A stretch of DNA of 64,000 bases from a bacterium (GCA_024231955.1 JAAEPZ010000253.1:372001-436000); one strand, 5' to 3'. Shown: positions 1 to 9,835, numbered from the stretch's first letter. The notes: generated from the sequence alone by a model not told the origin. Program-made: numbers and translations.

Positions 1-158
1 ACCATTCCTGATTAGAGATGACATTGTTCCAATAGATGCGTAGTATGTGTTTTAGCTGCGAGAAAACCCTCTGAAATTGCTAGATACCATGTAGTACGGA
101 TAGCTGGATAAGCAGAATCTCCCTAATGCTATCTACGAAATAGCGAGCGAGCAAATTT
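1..158. other. Leader upstream of the methyltransferase gene, no gene
   Basis: No open frame of substance starts here. The segment is AT-rich and must contain the promoter of the restriction-modification genes, but I could not pick out a convincing -35/-10 pair. A GAGCGAG purine stretch just before the ATG at 159 is a possible weak ribosome binding site. The other end of the island is not visible. Confidence 0.4.
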
Positions 159-1421
159 ATGAACCGCACCCATTTCCATAGCAAAGCATTGGATGTACTG
201 AATATACATCCCCAACTGACAGATAGTCGAAGAGAAGAGCTGGATGCCTCCATCAGTCACTGGATACAGTCTCCAGGGATCGACCTACCTCTTTTGACAA
301 AGGCGATGCAAAAGAAGCTGTTCGGGCTGGCGAACTCAGACCTGACCTCTGATGATGGCATCTGCCGAATCATCGAATCAACTCGGCCCTACCAAGCTCT
401 TATCCCCTTCAACTTTGAGGACATTCCCTATCCTCCTCCTGAGAAATGGGACTTCACTTTTATCGATCTGTTTGCTGGGATCGGTGGCTTTCGCCTCGCT
501 TTTCAGGAAGCCGGAGGGAAGTGTATATTCACGAGCGAATGGGATAAGTACGCCAAGAAGACCTACGAAGCCAACTATGGCGAGTATCCATACGGGGACA
601 TCTGTCGAATTCCTAAAAGAGACATCCCTGATCATGACATTCTTTGCGCAGGGTTCCCTTGTCAGCCATTTTCCCTCGCTGGGGTATCCAAGAAGAACTC
701 TCTTGGTCGAAAACATGGCTTCGACGATGAGACTCAGGGTACACTCTTCTTTGAGATCAAAGAGATCCTCCGAATAAAGCGGCCAAAAGCGTTTTTTCTC
801 GAGAACGTTAAAAACCTCATCTCTCATGACAAGAAACGTACTTTCGAAGTCATTCGGCAAACATTGGAAGACACTCTCGGCTATGTAGTGAACTGGAAGA
901 TTGTTGATGGTTCGGAATGGTTGCCCCAGCACCGGGAACGGATCTTCATCGTAGGGTATGATCCCAAACAGATCTCAATTACAAAAGAGAAGATCATCAT
1001 CCCGGATAAACCACAGGATGGATACACTTACCCAGAGTTGAAGACGATTGTCCAAAAGAAAGTTGATAAGAAGTTTACCCTTGGCCTCGGAACATGGGAT
1101 ACCCTTAAACGACATAAAGTTAATCATGCCGCCAAGGGCAACGGGTTCGGTTATGGGCTTCATAATATGCCTATCAAGAAAGGGACTATTACACGGACAA
1201 TTTCAGCCCGTTATCACAAAGATGGAGCAGAGATTCTGATTGAACAGAAAGGGGGAAATCCTCGCCGACTCACTATCGAAGAGGCCATGCAGCTACAGGG
1301 GTATGACCCTGCTAAGTTCATCTTTCCCGTCTCCAATACACAGGCGTACAGGCAGATTGGAAACAGCGTTGTCGTGCCCGCAATTGCGGCTTGTGCGAAG
1401 GAGATGGTGAAAAACATTTAG
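159..1421 (+). CDS. DNA (cytosine-5) methyltransferase, Dcm-like
   Basis: The 420-residue protein transfers a methyl group from S-adenosylmethionine to C5 of cytosine in a specific DNA site. All class motifs are present in order: motif I FAGIGGF near residue 105, motif IV GFPCQPF with the catalytic Cys168, motif VI ENV, motif VIII QHRERIF, and motif X RQIGNSVVVP at the C-terminus. About 100 residues precede motif I, as in Dcm-type enzymes. The next two genes are an MvaI/BcnI-family nuclease and Vsr. By family knowledge these act at CCNGG-type sites, so CCWGG or CCSGG is the inferred target. The gene is intact and opens the restriction-modification cluster. Confidence 0.93.
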   Translation: MNRTHFHSKALDVLNIHPQLTDSRREELDASISHWIQSPGIDLPLLTKAMQKKLFGLANSDLTSDDGICRIIESTRPYQALIPFNFEDIPYPPPEKWDFTFIDLFAGIGGFRLAFQEAGGKCIFTSEWDKYAKKTYEANYGEYPYGDICRIPKRDIPDHDILCAGFPCQPFSLAGVSKKNSLGRKHGFDDETQGTLFFEIKEILRIKRPKAFFLENVKNLISHDKKRTFEVIRQTLEDTLGYVVNWKIVDGSEWLPQHRERIFIVGYDPKQISITKEKIIIPDKPQDGYTYPELKTIVQKKVDKKFTLGLGTWDTLKRHKVNHAAKGNGFGYGLHNMPIKKGTITRTISARYHKDGAEILIEQKGGNPRRLTIEEAMQLQGYDPAKFIFPVSNTQAYRQIGNSVVVPAIAACAKEMVKNI

Positions 1422-1496
1422 TTGGCAGTTGCCCTTATTCGTGGCACTGCAGAATAGTTCTGCAAAAGTAGAACCAAGGAAACGGGGGCATCCAAA

Positions 1497-2909
1497 ATGG
1501 TGGCAAGACCGGCAATATTCAGTTCAAGCAGATCGCGGGAGCTATCTGTGGATGCTCTGCTATCCGTGTTTCAGGATTTCGATTGCGACAAGGTAATATT
1601 CAAACGCCTCACACCGAACGACAACAGTAAAAATCAGCCGTACTTCGGCAGTCATCTTACTGACTTGTCTTTCCTTCCAATTGGACAAGTCGAAGCATCC
1701 GATTCTACCTCCCCAAAAAAACCATCACGGAACAGAGGGCCAAAATTCACAGCTAGGTTTCCGTTTTCATGGATTGACTCAGCTGGAACAGAGTACCCTG
1801 CCCCGAATTCCAAACTGATCTACTACCCTCAATATCCAGAGATCCGCCTTTCCGGATTTCTGCAGGGCTGCCCGATCAACGCAGATGGTTGGATGGACCC
1901 GACAAAGCAAGGGCGCTCCAAAGGTCGAGTGCTCGTCCTTGGAATTTCCAGCTCCAAGAGAACTACTTTTGGTTTCTTTGCAGCCCCTGATTCAAGAATT
2001 GCCAAAGAAATTCAGAAGCAATCCTCAGCAAAGCTGACGAACATTTTCGAGGTAGTATATGATGGCCGCAGATTTGAAGAGGAGAAAACGGCGCGTGAAC
2101 GCCTTCTTGAAACTCTTGCGAAAATTCATCTCAAAGGCTGGATCCCCAGTCAACGTATGAACGCCGATAAAGCTATCATCCCGTATACAGCACAGAACGG
2201 AGGAGGATACACTCTTGAAGCTGAGCTAGGTATTACTCCCAATGGCCTTGCCCAGCCCGACTACCTGGGATGGGAAGTAAAGCAGTTTCAAGTGTCGAAT
2301 TTCCTGAAGGCATTTCTGGGAAAACCTCTAACCCTGCTGACTCCAGAACCAACAGGAGGGTACTACGTTGAAAAGGGAGTACCTGCCTTCATCCGCAGAT
2401 ATGGAAAACCAAGCAAGAAGATGCCAGATAGATACAATTTCTGTGGTCGCCATTTTGCCACTGAAACCTGCAACACGACAGGTCTGCGCCTTGCTGTAGC
2501 CGGCTTTGACAGTATTTCCCGACAGGTTTCTGATTCGAGAGGCGCAATCTGTCTGATTGATGCCCAAGAAAACACTGCCGCTAGTTGGGATTTCACAAAA
2601 ATCATAGAACACTGGACCTGCAAACACGCCAATGCCGTATACGTCCCCTCTCTCAAGAAGAAAGACGTTTCTCCGGTTCAATATAAGTACAGCAACCTAG
2701 TGCGCCTCTACTCATCAACCAATATCAACCTGTTCTTGCATTCGTTGGCTGTTGGAGCGGTTTATTACGACCCGGGAATCAAGCTGGAGCACGCAAGCAC
2801 CAACCCAAAAACAAAAAGGCGTAGTCAATTCCGGGTGAAAGCAAAGGAGCTGGACACCCTGTACGAAAACCGTGAAGACGTTGATCTTGTCAACTATGAG
2901 TCCGGTTGA
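1497..2909 (+). CDS. Type II restriction endonuclease, MvaI/BcnI family, with long N-terminal extension
   Basis: The C-terminal half of this 470-residue protein matches the MvaI/BcnI fold: a GYTLEAELGITPNG segment is followed by PD-x4-EVK, with D255, E260 and K262 as the PD-(D/E)xK catalytic set. MvaI and BcnI are about 240-residue monomeric enzymes that cut at CCWGG or CCSGG. This protein is almost twice as long, and its first roughly 200 residues are not recognisable to me; they may add target recognition or control. The ATG at 1497 follows a GGGGG stretch. The end overlaps the vsr start by 4 bases, so the two genes are translationally coupled. Confidence 0.85.
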   Translation: MVARPAIFSSSRSRELSVDALLSVFQDFDCDKVIFKRLTPNDNSKNQPYFGSHLTDLSFLPIGQVEASDSTSPKKPSRNRGPKFTARFPFSWIDSAGTEYPAPNSKLIYYPQYPEIRLSGFLQGCPINADGWMDPTKQGRSKGRVLVLGISSSKRTTFGFFAAPDSRIAKEIQKQSSAKLTNIFEVVYDGRRFEEEKTARERLLETLAKIHLKGWIPSQRMNADKAIIPYTAQNGGGYTLEAELGITPNGLAQPDYLGWEVKQFQVSNFLKAFLGKPLTLLTPEPTGGYYVEKGVPAFIRRYGKPSKKMPDRYNFCGRHFATETCNTTGLRLAVAGFDSISRQVSDSRGAICLIDAQENTAASWDFTKIIEHWTCKHANAVYVPSLKKKDVSPVQYKYSNLVRLYSSTNINLFLHSLAVGAVYYDPGIKLEHASTNPKTKRRSQFRVKAKELDTLYENREDVDLVNYESG

Positions 2910-2911
2910 CA

Positions 2912-3415
2912 ATGAAAGGTAAAGACAAGCTCAGCCCCAAACGACGTTCTTGGAACATGAGTCGCATTCGCGACAAGAATACCATACCTGAACTGATGGT
3001 CCGATCAATACTCCACCGCCTCGGTTTTCGCTTTCGCATCAATAGAAAAGACCTCCCCGGAAAACCGGACATCGTTCTTCCCAAATATAGAACGGTTATC
3101 TTCGTTCACGGCTGTTACTGGCACCGTCACAAGGGATGCAAATACGCCACCACTCCTTCAAACAATCGGGAATTATGGCTCCGTAAATTCAAAGATAATA
3201 CTGCCCGTGACCGTCGGAATCTAAGAGAGCTAAAACGGCTCGACTGGAATGTTGAGGTTATCTGGGAGTGCGATATTAGAAAAGATCCAGTTCGAGCGGT
3301 CACTAATTGCTTGAACAAGATGAGTATGCTCAACGAAGACACTCAGTACGCAAAGATCTCAAACACGGATATTGTCAACTTGGTTAGAGAGAAATTCGTT
3401 TCAAGCTGGAAGTAG
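2912..3415 (+). CDS. vsr: Very short patch repair endonuclease (Vsr)
   Basis: Vsr nicks 5' of the T in T:G mismatches that arise when 5-methylcytosine deaminates in the methyltransferase target. The family pattern is complete: RRSWNMSRIRDKNT near the N-terminus, then LPGKPDIVLPKY, the FVHGCYWHRHKGC segment containing the zinc and active-site His/Cys residues, W..KF.DN..RDRRN, and WNVEVIWECDI. The length is normal for the family (about 167 residues). A TTG at 2906 overlaps the nuclease stop codon, but the ATG at 2912 is the more ordinary start. Its position after the C5 methyltransferase fits its role in protecting genomes that carry m5C methylation. Confidence 0.92.
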   Translation: MKGKDKLSPKRRSWNMSRIRDKNTIPELMVRSILHRLGFRFRINRKDLPGKPDIVLPKYRTVIFVHGCYWHRHKGCKYATTPSNNRELWLRKFKDNTARDRRNLRELKRLDWNVEVIWECDIRKDPVRAVTNCLNKMSMLNEDTQYAKISNTDIVNLVREKFVSSWK

Positions 3416-3461
3416 TACTGACCTTTCCCCTCAGAGGTAATCCAAAACATGTCGTAAGCTC

Positions 3462-3569
3462 ACTTGGAAGTGGCTGATCGAATACAACAAGGAGCGACCC
3501 CATGACTCTCTGGGCCAGATAACACCAAAGATGTTCAAGGAGAAGATCGAAGCCGTATTCTCTACTTAA
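3462..3569 (+). pseudogene. C-terminal fragment of an IS3-family transposase (OrfB)
   Basis: Reading from 3462 without a start codon gives 35 residues ending in TAA. They include LIEYNKERPHDSLGQITP, the hallmark end of the IS3-family DDE transposase (rve domain; the E of the DDE triad lies upstream and is missing). Nothing upstream continues the frame, so only the tail survives. It differs in sequence from the C-terminus of the decayed element at 8450-9600, so at least two IS3-family insertions have occurred in this island. Confidence 0.8.
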
Positions 3570-3671
3570 GAACGGTCCGCTTGACAGTGAATCTTACGCC
3601 GTGAGTAGATAATAAAACAGCGTCCCCCCCCTGTATTGAGGCCTCGTAGATTCCATTGAACGAGTTTCAAC
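3570..3671. other. Short gap with IS debris, no gene
   Basis: This stretch between the transposase fragment and the stop codon of the large minus-strand gene has no coding signal. It contains a run of C residues near 3625 and nothing else that I recognise. Confidence 0.3.
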
Positions 3672-6600
3672 TCAGCGATTGTACAATTCCAAGGCCTCAT
3701 CTACGCCTGGCACCCCTAAGAGTATCAGCTTATCGAAGTGATTTAGACATTGGCTGCGAATCTCATCGTCGTCTGCTGCACGATAGTAGATTTGTAGCAA
3801 TACTTTGCTCAAACTACGAGTATGAAATGGTATTCTATTGTTTATGTGTTCGGAATCCATATCAATTTCCACTAAATACTTCTCTATGGCTAATAATGGC
3901 ACTTCAGGAGGAACATTGTCTATCGTACTGAACACATCAAGCAGATCCTCTATACAATCCACTAACGCAGGACTGTTAATAAGTTCAGTAACCAACGGCA
4001 ACATGGGTCCCATCTGTTCGATTCCCTGCACTCTTCTTATCCAGCTACTCGCTTTCTGGCGAACGTCCTTCTCAGTGCTTACGAATAGTATTGCTAAGTG
4101 CTTGCAGCAGTACTCAGAATAGTCACTGGTCAGAGCATTGTGGCTAAGGATTTGGGCGGCTCCCGCTTGAGATGAACTGTCGCCGTGGATTGCTATTGCC
4201 GCCAGGGGTTGTGCATCCTCTAGGACAAGTGCCGCTCTTGTTGCTTGGCGTGCAGCAATTTCTCGAACAGTGTCCAGGGGTGATACAAGCATCCTGTGCA
4301 CAATTGCAGACACCGCATGAAAATCATGGGTTATTGTATTGAACAAAAACCCTTCCACAGGATTCGTCGCTAGCAGGTCATCATCCGCATTACAAAGTTC
4401 ATTGAAATAAAGTAAAGCTTTGGGACGGTCGTAGCGAAGAACCTCGTTGCATATTTCAACAACGCATGATCGAACTGAAATCATTGGATCACTTTTCATT
4501 CGTGCTATCACTGGTTCAAAGAACTCCCAATATTTCCTATTCAAAGGGATTAGCTCTGCTATTGAACTTGCTGCATTACCTCTGACAGAATTGTACCCTT
4601 GCATGTGAGGATCTCCACCGTAATATGGCTGACCTTCACCTGCTTCCGCTCGCCATAGCTCTCTATTCGGATCGGAAGATTCGAGAGCGTAGTATGTGAT
4701 TATCTCCAGTAATGAGTTGGGTAATTCATCTGTTACATGATTTGCAATCAAATCGACAATCGAACGACCATGTGGTTGGTCTTTTACTGAGTGTGCAATT
4801 CCTACTACTTTGCAAAGAAGGTCTAAGCGAAGGGCAGAGTTACGAAGGCCCATAAGAATAGCGGAGATATATGACTCATGTGTATCCTCAGGAAGTCTCA
4901 GTAATAGTGATGCAAAACGCTCAGGTTCTTCTCTTGTACGGAACTCTAGGGCGCGAGCAAGTTCACGCGCACCGCCAAGAACTCGGTCTTCAAGCCACTT
5001 TTTATCATTCTCTTGATAGTAGGTCCCAATTGCTAAAAGCCACTGACTATCATTCATTTTCGATGTGGCCTGCTCAGGCAGTGGAGATGTAACAATACCA
5101 CCGCGGCTTGTCAGTGGACGTTCTATTTCCCACTTAAGAGATTGCTGTTTCCTAGAGAGTTCTGCTAAACGTTTTCTTCCAGTACTGGATAGTATTTCTA
5201 CTGGCAGCACACTCAGGAGTTGATACTGCTCTCTACCGTATTGATTCCGATACCATTTAGCACTCTTTCGTCTTTCACTATGGCAAGTATCAACGCCCCC
5301 CCCACCTGCATACTCTTGCCATTGCTCATAATGGTGGAGCAAATAGGGTTCTAACCTTGCTACATCAGAGGTGTTCAAGGAAGGTGATACTTTTTCGATA
5401 AGGCAACGACAATCCCAAAGTGTTTTGTGATCATACCAGATACCCCATTTCCTCCACGATTCTACAAGGTATTCAACAACGTTATCTTTCAAGCCAGTAC
5501 ATCCAACAGCCAAAGCGCGAATGAGGATTGCATGAGCAGTCCGGGAGTCTGAATTCCGATACTTGTCAATTGCCTTCCAGTATAATGCTGGAGTTTGACT
5601 CGCAAGTGTCTTCAGAGAACTAACTATATAGAGAAGTAACAACTCAGATTCTGAATGTAGCCACCCGCTAAAGCCTTGCCCCCATATCTTGTCTTTATAT
5701 GGAGGTGAATCTCCGACCGAAAAGAAGTCAAGAAGGGATGTTAGAGGTTCAGAAATAGCATTAACAAACGCCTCTGAAGTATCGCCTGTCAGTTTCTCAA
5801 GGTGGTGAGCAGAGAAAACCCAGTTCACGTTGTGCTCAGTAGAGTTCACCATACGACGCCCAGCATCACCTTGCAGAATCTTCAGCCACTTACCTATAGC
5901 TTTGCAAGCGACCATTTTTTTTGATGCAGTGCCATAGCAGTAGGAATCTATCATACTAGCTATGGAAGTAAATGCTGTCTGCAGATCATCAGGATCTTCG
6001 GCGAGTAATCGATAGAAAAGACATTCCGCACTAAACGAGTTGGCCGCAATTTGACTTCTCGCAATTACGTTGAGGATGTTCTCGTTGTGCCTTGTAGACA
6101 GGCTCGCAGAATGTTCAAGTAGGCTGGCGACTAGATCGGTTTCTGAACTTACCATTTTGTGAAGATAGGTGTATGAGAAACTGACTTGGGCTGGCTGGTC
6201 ACTTGATAACCATAGCTTCACAATCTCCTTGCCTGACAGGAAGCGAAACCATGTAGGCGAAGAGGATATGGTGTTTCCAATGATGTTTCCAGGCTCCCAG
6301 AGATGATCATCTGAATGTCTTGAGAGGACATCCCACTCTTCATCCATTGGGACAGATACTTGCCCCACCACTCCAACTATCAGTTGCTTTATATGGAACC
6401 GCACATCGGAGACATTAAGGCAGTCTGATAGATCCTTTATATAAGAGGATGGGTCATTATCTCGGCGGTATACTAAGATTTGCCGTACTTGTGATCTCTG
6501 AAATAGCCCCTGTTCTTTTGATCTTAAATAGGCTAGAAGCGATAAGCCCTGCTCACTAAAATGACGAGCAAATACGTAATCAAAGAAGCTCTCATGAAAG

Positions 6601-8240
6601 TAGTTAACTTTGATTCCCCGACCAATGAGAACATTGGCAGATATCAATTTGTCAATTTCTTCCCTGGAGATTTGCAGTGATCCTTTTGGGATGGATAAAG
6701 ATTGTTCTCGATTCATCGCATCGCAAATAGAATAGATACTCGACTCGAAGTCCCCTCCTGCTAGTGATAGATCATTGCGTTTACGATCCCAGAATGCATC
6801 GAGAAGACCTATTGCAGAAGAGAACTCAACTCGGTGGTCATCCCTATCTTTGACTACACTTGCAAGCAAGGATAAGTGCAATGGTATCTTAAGAAGTTCT
6901 ATCTGAGTTGGTGATAGTGACTCTGGATTCACACCGATGTAATTTAAAGCAGTGACAATACTGTCATATTTCAAGGTGCCGATGCTTACAGTGCTTGCAC
7001 GATGCCCTTGATCACTTACCAATCCTCTAAGGCGTGTGTCGTATTGTAGATCAAACTCTCGACCTACAATTAACAAACGTATGTTGCTATGCGACCGTGC
7101 TTCGCGAACCATTAAATCAACAGCATTGAAAAGCTGCGTATTCCTCCCCGACACAGTACTAACAGTATCGAACTGCTCGATCACAAGTAAGCAATCTTCT
7201 CCTGCAGCAAGACTGGCAAGGATTGTAACTGGTGATTTCTCCATTTGAAGCAGTTGCTTCCCAATTAGCGCGGGGTTATTCGTTTTATCAATATGATCTA
7301 ATCGAATGGGGAGAACTGTCCATCCTAAAGCTCCTATCTCTTCCATGACTTTCAGTGTCACGCTACTTTTACCAATACCTGCGGAGCCAATTAGGAAGAC
7401 TGTTTTAACATCAGTTACATTGGCAGAAAGGATTTGAACCACTTCGGCAGCTTCATCCCTGATTAAAACCAACCCCCCAATATCGAAAGATTGGGATTGC
7501 CGGTAGTTCTCTAGGCAAGTATCCAACCGTTCTACCAAGATGTTATCCCGTGCCCAATCAGAGGACAAAACACCCTTCCCATTCAGATAGGACATAATAT
7601 CGGTGCGTTGAATAGGCCTGTGGATTGAAGCAATGATTAAGTCTGATAACAGGCATAATGCGACTTCCGGATCTCCTGTCAAAATCATATCGAGTTCGCT
7701 ACGAACTCTGTCCCTGAGTTGTTCTTCATCAGTTGTCTTCCATTTGCATTGTCGAATCACTTGCAACGCATTGCTCGTACAGGCTGCATCATCTGGGAAA
7801 AGGGTACGCTTGAAACTACTCCAAACACTGGTGAGGTTATCCTTTAGTGTATCCTCGAAATCGGAAGCGCTGTAAGTGTCCGCGAGATCATTAGCTCGCT
7901 CAGTAAGCTCAGGCAATCCTTTGGGCGCTTGAGTCGAAATGAACACAAATTCGTGTCCACCCTTCAGTACGTGCAATTGTATACCTCTAATTATGCCAGC
8001 TTTACTTAGATCTGATACTGTCCAGTGTCCTTCCCCTGATAGTTGCCTCTTTACCTGATGCATTTCATAAGTACCATCGTTCAAAAGAACGCTAAACTCG
8101 ATCAGTTCACCCATCTCTCCAATTGGTTCTAAATGGATTTGCTTGGCTTCGTCTTTCAGTATTCGGACCAGTTGACTAATTGTCCAAAGTAGCTCATACC
8201 GGTTTCCAACTTTGTTGGCGGCACCGCCTGGGAGAGGCAT
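3672..8240 (-). CDS. Candidate antiphage protein: Cap4/DUF4297-like nuclease, STAND-like NTPase, helical-repeat C-terminus
   Basis: The protein has 1522 residues and three parts. Residues 1-110 resemble the Cap4-type dsDNA endonuclease domain (DUF4297): GNRYE at 12-16, acidic residues at 38 and 48, and a Q62-V-K64 element followed by Arg, which fits the QxK form of the PD-(D/E)xK active site. Residues about 255-480 are a P-loop NTPase with Walker A GSAGIGKSS (285-293) and Walker B LLVIEQFD (351-358), as in STAND proteins. The remaining thousand residues are helix-rich with HEAT/TPR-like character and no motif that I can name. Effector-NTPase-sensor is the plan of Avs (antiviral STAND) proteins, where the C-terminus binds a phage protein and the NTPase switches on the nuclease. 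The gene stands alone on its strand between IS fragments in a defence island. Its ATG at 8240 follows AGGTGAT. The architecture is well supported; the antiphage role is inference. Confidence 0.75.
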   Translation of the reverse strand: MPLPGGAANKVGNRYELLWTISQLVRILKDEAKQIHLEPIGEMGELIEFSVLLNDGTYEMHQVKRQLSGEGHWTVSDLSKAGIIRGIQLHVLKGGHEFVFISTQAPKGLPELTERANDLADTYSASDFEDTLKDNLTSVWSSFKRTLFPDDAACTSNALQVIRQCKWKTTDEEQLRDRVRSELDMILTGDPEVALCLLSDLIIASIHRPIQRTDIMSYLNGKGVLSSDWARDNILVERLDTCLENYRQSQSFDIGGLVLIRDEAAEVVQILSANVTDVKTVFLIGSAGIGKSSVTLKVMEEIGALGWTVLPIRLDHIDKTNNPALIGKQLLQMEKSPVTILASLAAGEDCLLVIEQFDTVSTVSGRNTQLFNAVDLMVREARSHSNIRLLIVGREFDLQYDTRLRGLVSDQGHRASTVSIGTLKYDSIVTALNYIGVNPESLSPTQIELLKIPLHLSLLASVVKDRDDHRVEFSSAIGLLDAFWDRKRNDLSLAGGDFESSIYSICDAMNREQSLSIPKGSLQISREEIDKLISANVLIGRGIKVNYFHESFFDYVFARHFSEQGLSLLAYLRSKEQGLFQRSQVRQILVYRRDNDPSSYIKDLSDCLNVSDVRFHIKQLIVGVVGQVSVPMDEEWDVLSRHSDDHLWEPGNIIGNTISSSPTWFRFLSGKEIVKLWLSSDQPAQVSFSYTYLHKMVSSETDLVASLLEHSASLSTRHNENILNVIARSQIAANSFSAECLFYRLLAEDPDDLQTAFTSIASMIDSYCYGTASKKMVACKAIGKWLKILQGDAGRRMVNSTEHNVNWVFSAHHLEKLTGDTSEAFVNAISEPLTSLLDFFSVGDSPPYKDKIWGQGFSGWLHSESELLLLYIVSSLKTLASQTPALYWKAIDKYRNSDSRTAHAILIRALAVGCTGLKDNVVEYLVESWRKWGIWYDHKTLWDCRCLIEKVSPSLNTSDVARLEPYLLHHYEQWQEYAGGGGVDTCHSERRKSAKWYRNQYGREQYQLLSVLPVEILSSTGRKRLAELSRKQQSLKWEIERPLTSRGGIVTSPLPEQATSKMNDSQWLLAIGTYYQENDKKWLEDRVLGGARELARALEFRTREEPERFASLLLRLPEDTHESYISAILMGLRNSALRLDLLCKVVGIAHSVKDQPHGRSIVDLIANHVTDELPNSLLEIITYYALESSDPNRELWRAEAGEGQPYYGGDPHMQGYNSVRGNAASSIAELIPLNRKYWEFFEPVIARMKSDPMISVRSCVVEICNEVLRYDRPKALLYFNELCNADDDLLATNPVEGFLFNTITHDFHAVSAIVHRMLVSPLDTVREIAARQATRAALVLEDAQPLAAIAIHGDSSSQAGAAQILSHNALTSDYSEYCCKHLAILFVSTEKDVRQKASSWIRRVQGIEQMGPMLPLVTELINSPALVDCIEDLLDVFSTIDNVPPEVPLLAIEKYLVEIDMDSEHINNRIPFHTRSLSKVLLQIYYRAADDDEIRSQCLNHFDKLILLGVPGVDEALELYNR

Positions 8241-8449
8241 ACAATCACCTATTGATTAGAGTAAATACTGCAGTCGCTCATAATCTCCACATCTATCATT
8301 ATGCATACTGTCACACTGGGTGGTCAACTCTTCATAAAGAGTATTCTGTCACGCACAAAGGATTATGACCTGTAGCAATATCAGAGATGTGTGGTAACTC
8401 AATCACTTCACTTAAGTCTGCATAAAGGCTGCTAATGGGTGACAATACG
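8241..8449 (-). promoter_or_regulatory. Upstream region of the STAND-nuclease gene
   Basis: This AT-rich 200-base stretch has no gene and must hold the minus-strand promoter of the 1522-residue protein. It includes several AT-rich hexamers, none of which forms a convincing -35/-10 pair. The right part runs into the decayed IS element, so the element's outward end could also supply a promoter. Confidence 0.3.
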
Positions 8450-9600
8450 TAAACTCCCCCTCCATGCAGACTATTCAACAGGAGAGATATCAGCTTCCTT
8501 TTCGCTCTGAAGACGGCCGGGGACACCTTGCCCATATTTCGTGTAAGCGCTTCTCATTGTACTCCAGCATCTATGCATAGGTGATCTCCCTAGTCTGAGC
8601 CAGCTACTTTAAATGATATGCGTTTAGTACTTCTTCACGATACAGCCTGTTGATCCGCTCTATGAATACGTTCTGATTCGGCTTGCCTAGGTGGATGTAA
8701 CGAATCTCGACATCGTTCTCTTTGCACCTGTACGTGAAGGCCAGACTCAGCAGTTTGGGCAATTGTCGCATCGGATTGCCTACGGTGTTCCACCCCATTC
8801 TTTCAACCGGTCCAACACGCGGACAATACGTTCACTGGACAGGGATATGTCTATCTCAATCTCCTGGATGCCATCATCCACGACACCGATAGTTCTAAAC
8901 CGAAGCTCGACATATACCGTGTCATGCATGAAGTCGATCGAACAGACGGCGTTTGGCACAGCGGGAACATCAGGCAGTTGCTGTATTCGCTGGCAACCGC
9001 TTCTTCGTTTTACATCGCGGTTCAGACCCAGCGGGACGTAGACGTAGTACACTCGCTTGTGGTTCCAAGCGTAGCCCACTATCCTGAGCCGCTGAAAGTA
9101 CATCAAAAAGCCCCAACAGATGTGCTTCTCCACAAACGCCTGCAGAGCTGGGATCACCTCGTCCTCGCACTTCATCCTATCCTGTGACAGGTTACACTAG
9201 GCCGATCTCGACAGACCGGCGCCCCGACAGGTGCGTTGCACCGACAGCTACTTGTCGACCTCTAGATACCGGACGGCTCCTTTTCTATCTAGCAATCCTT
9301 GGACTGTTTGAGAGGAAGTCCTTCAGCGTATCGTCTTCCATACTTACGTCGGCGAACATCCGCTTCAGATTGGCGGTCCCTGACTCCATTTCCTTGATCC
9401 GTTTAAACTCAAACATCGACAGGCCACCGTACTTTGACTCCCACTTGTAGTAAGTCGCAGGACTGATGCCGTGCTTATGGCACAGGTCCTAGATCTGAAT
9501 GCCTGTATCAGCTTCTCTGAGGATCGAGACCAACTGTGTCTCGAGGAATCGAGACTTCATCATAAGAACCTTCTTGCTCTAATTGTGTCTAAAGCTCTAC
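8450..9600 (-). mobile_element. Decayed IS3-family insertion sequence (orfA and orfB both broken)
   Basis: Read on the minus strand, orfA begins near 9563 (MMKSRFLETQLVSILREA) and carries the HTH segment DLCHKHGISPATYYKWESKYGG, but an in-frame TAG interrupts it. The orfB remnant follows with NHKRVYYVY, AVPNAVCSIDFMHDT (first catalytic Asp), FRTIGVVDD (second Asp), then QNVFIERINRLYREEVLNAY (catalytic Glu), and a tail in another frame, GKVSPAVFRAKRKL near 8490. Frameshifts and stops separate these pieces, so the element is dead. I could not identify terminal inverted repeats, so the boundaries are approximate. Confidence 0.85.
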
Positions 9601-9829
9601 TTAAATCATGTGCTCGATACAAGTGAGCTTACGGAGCGTGGAAAGGAGATCCAGGAGCCCTGGGAATACAGCGGCCATCGCAAGACAGTGGTCATTTTAC
9701 TGCAAGATTTGACTCAAGGTTAGCCGAACTTTGAGAACTTGTGGTTGATTAATACATGAAGATAGTTAATATCCCTTTCAAGAATAAGAACTCCTCGATA
9801 GTATAATTCACATCTCAGGTTTATGGGGG
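9601..9829. other. Intergenic stretch after the IS remnant
   Basis: No gene is visible. The 13-base sequence at 9621-9633 is the exact reverse complement of 3453-3465, which sits beside the other IS3 fragment. The last part, with AT-rich sequence including TATAAT at 9802-9807, is a plausible promoter region for the PIN-domain gene that follows. Confidence 0.4.
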
Positions 9830-9835
9830 TTGAAC

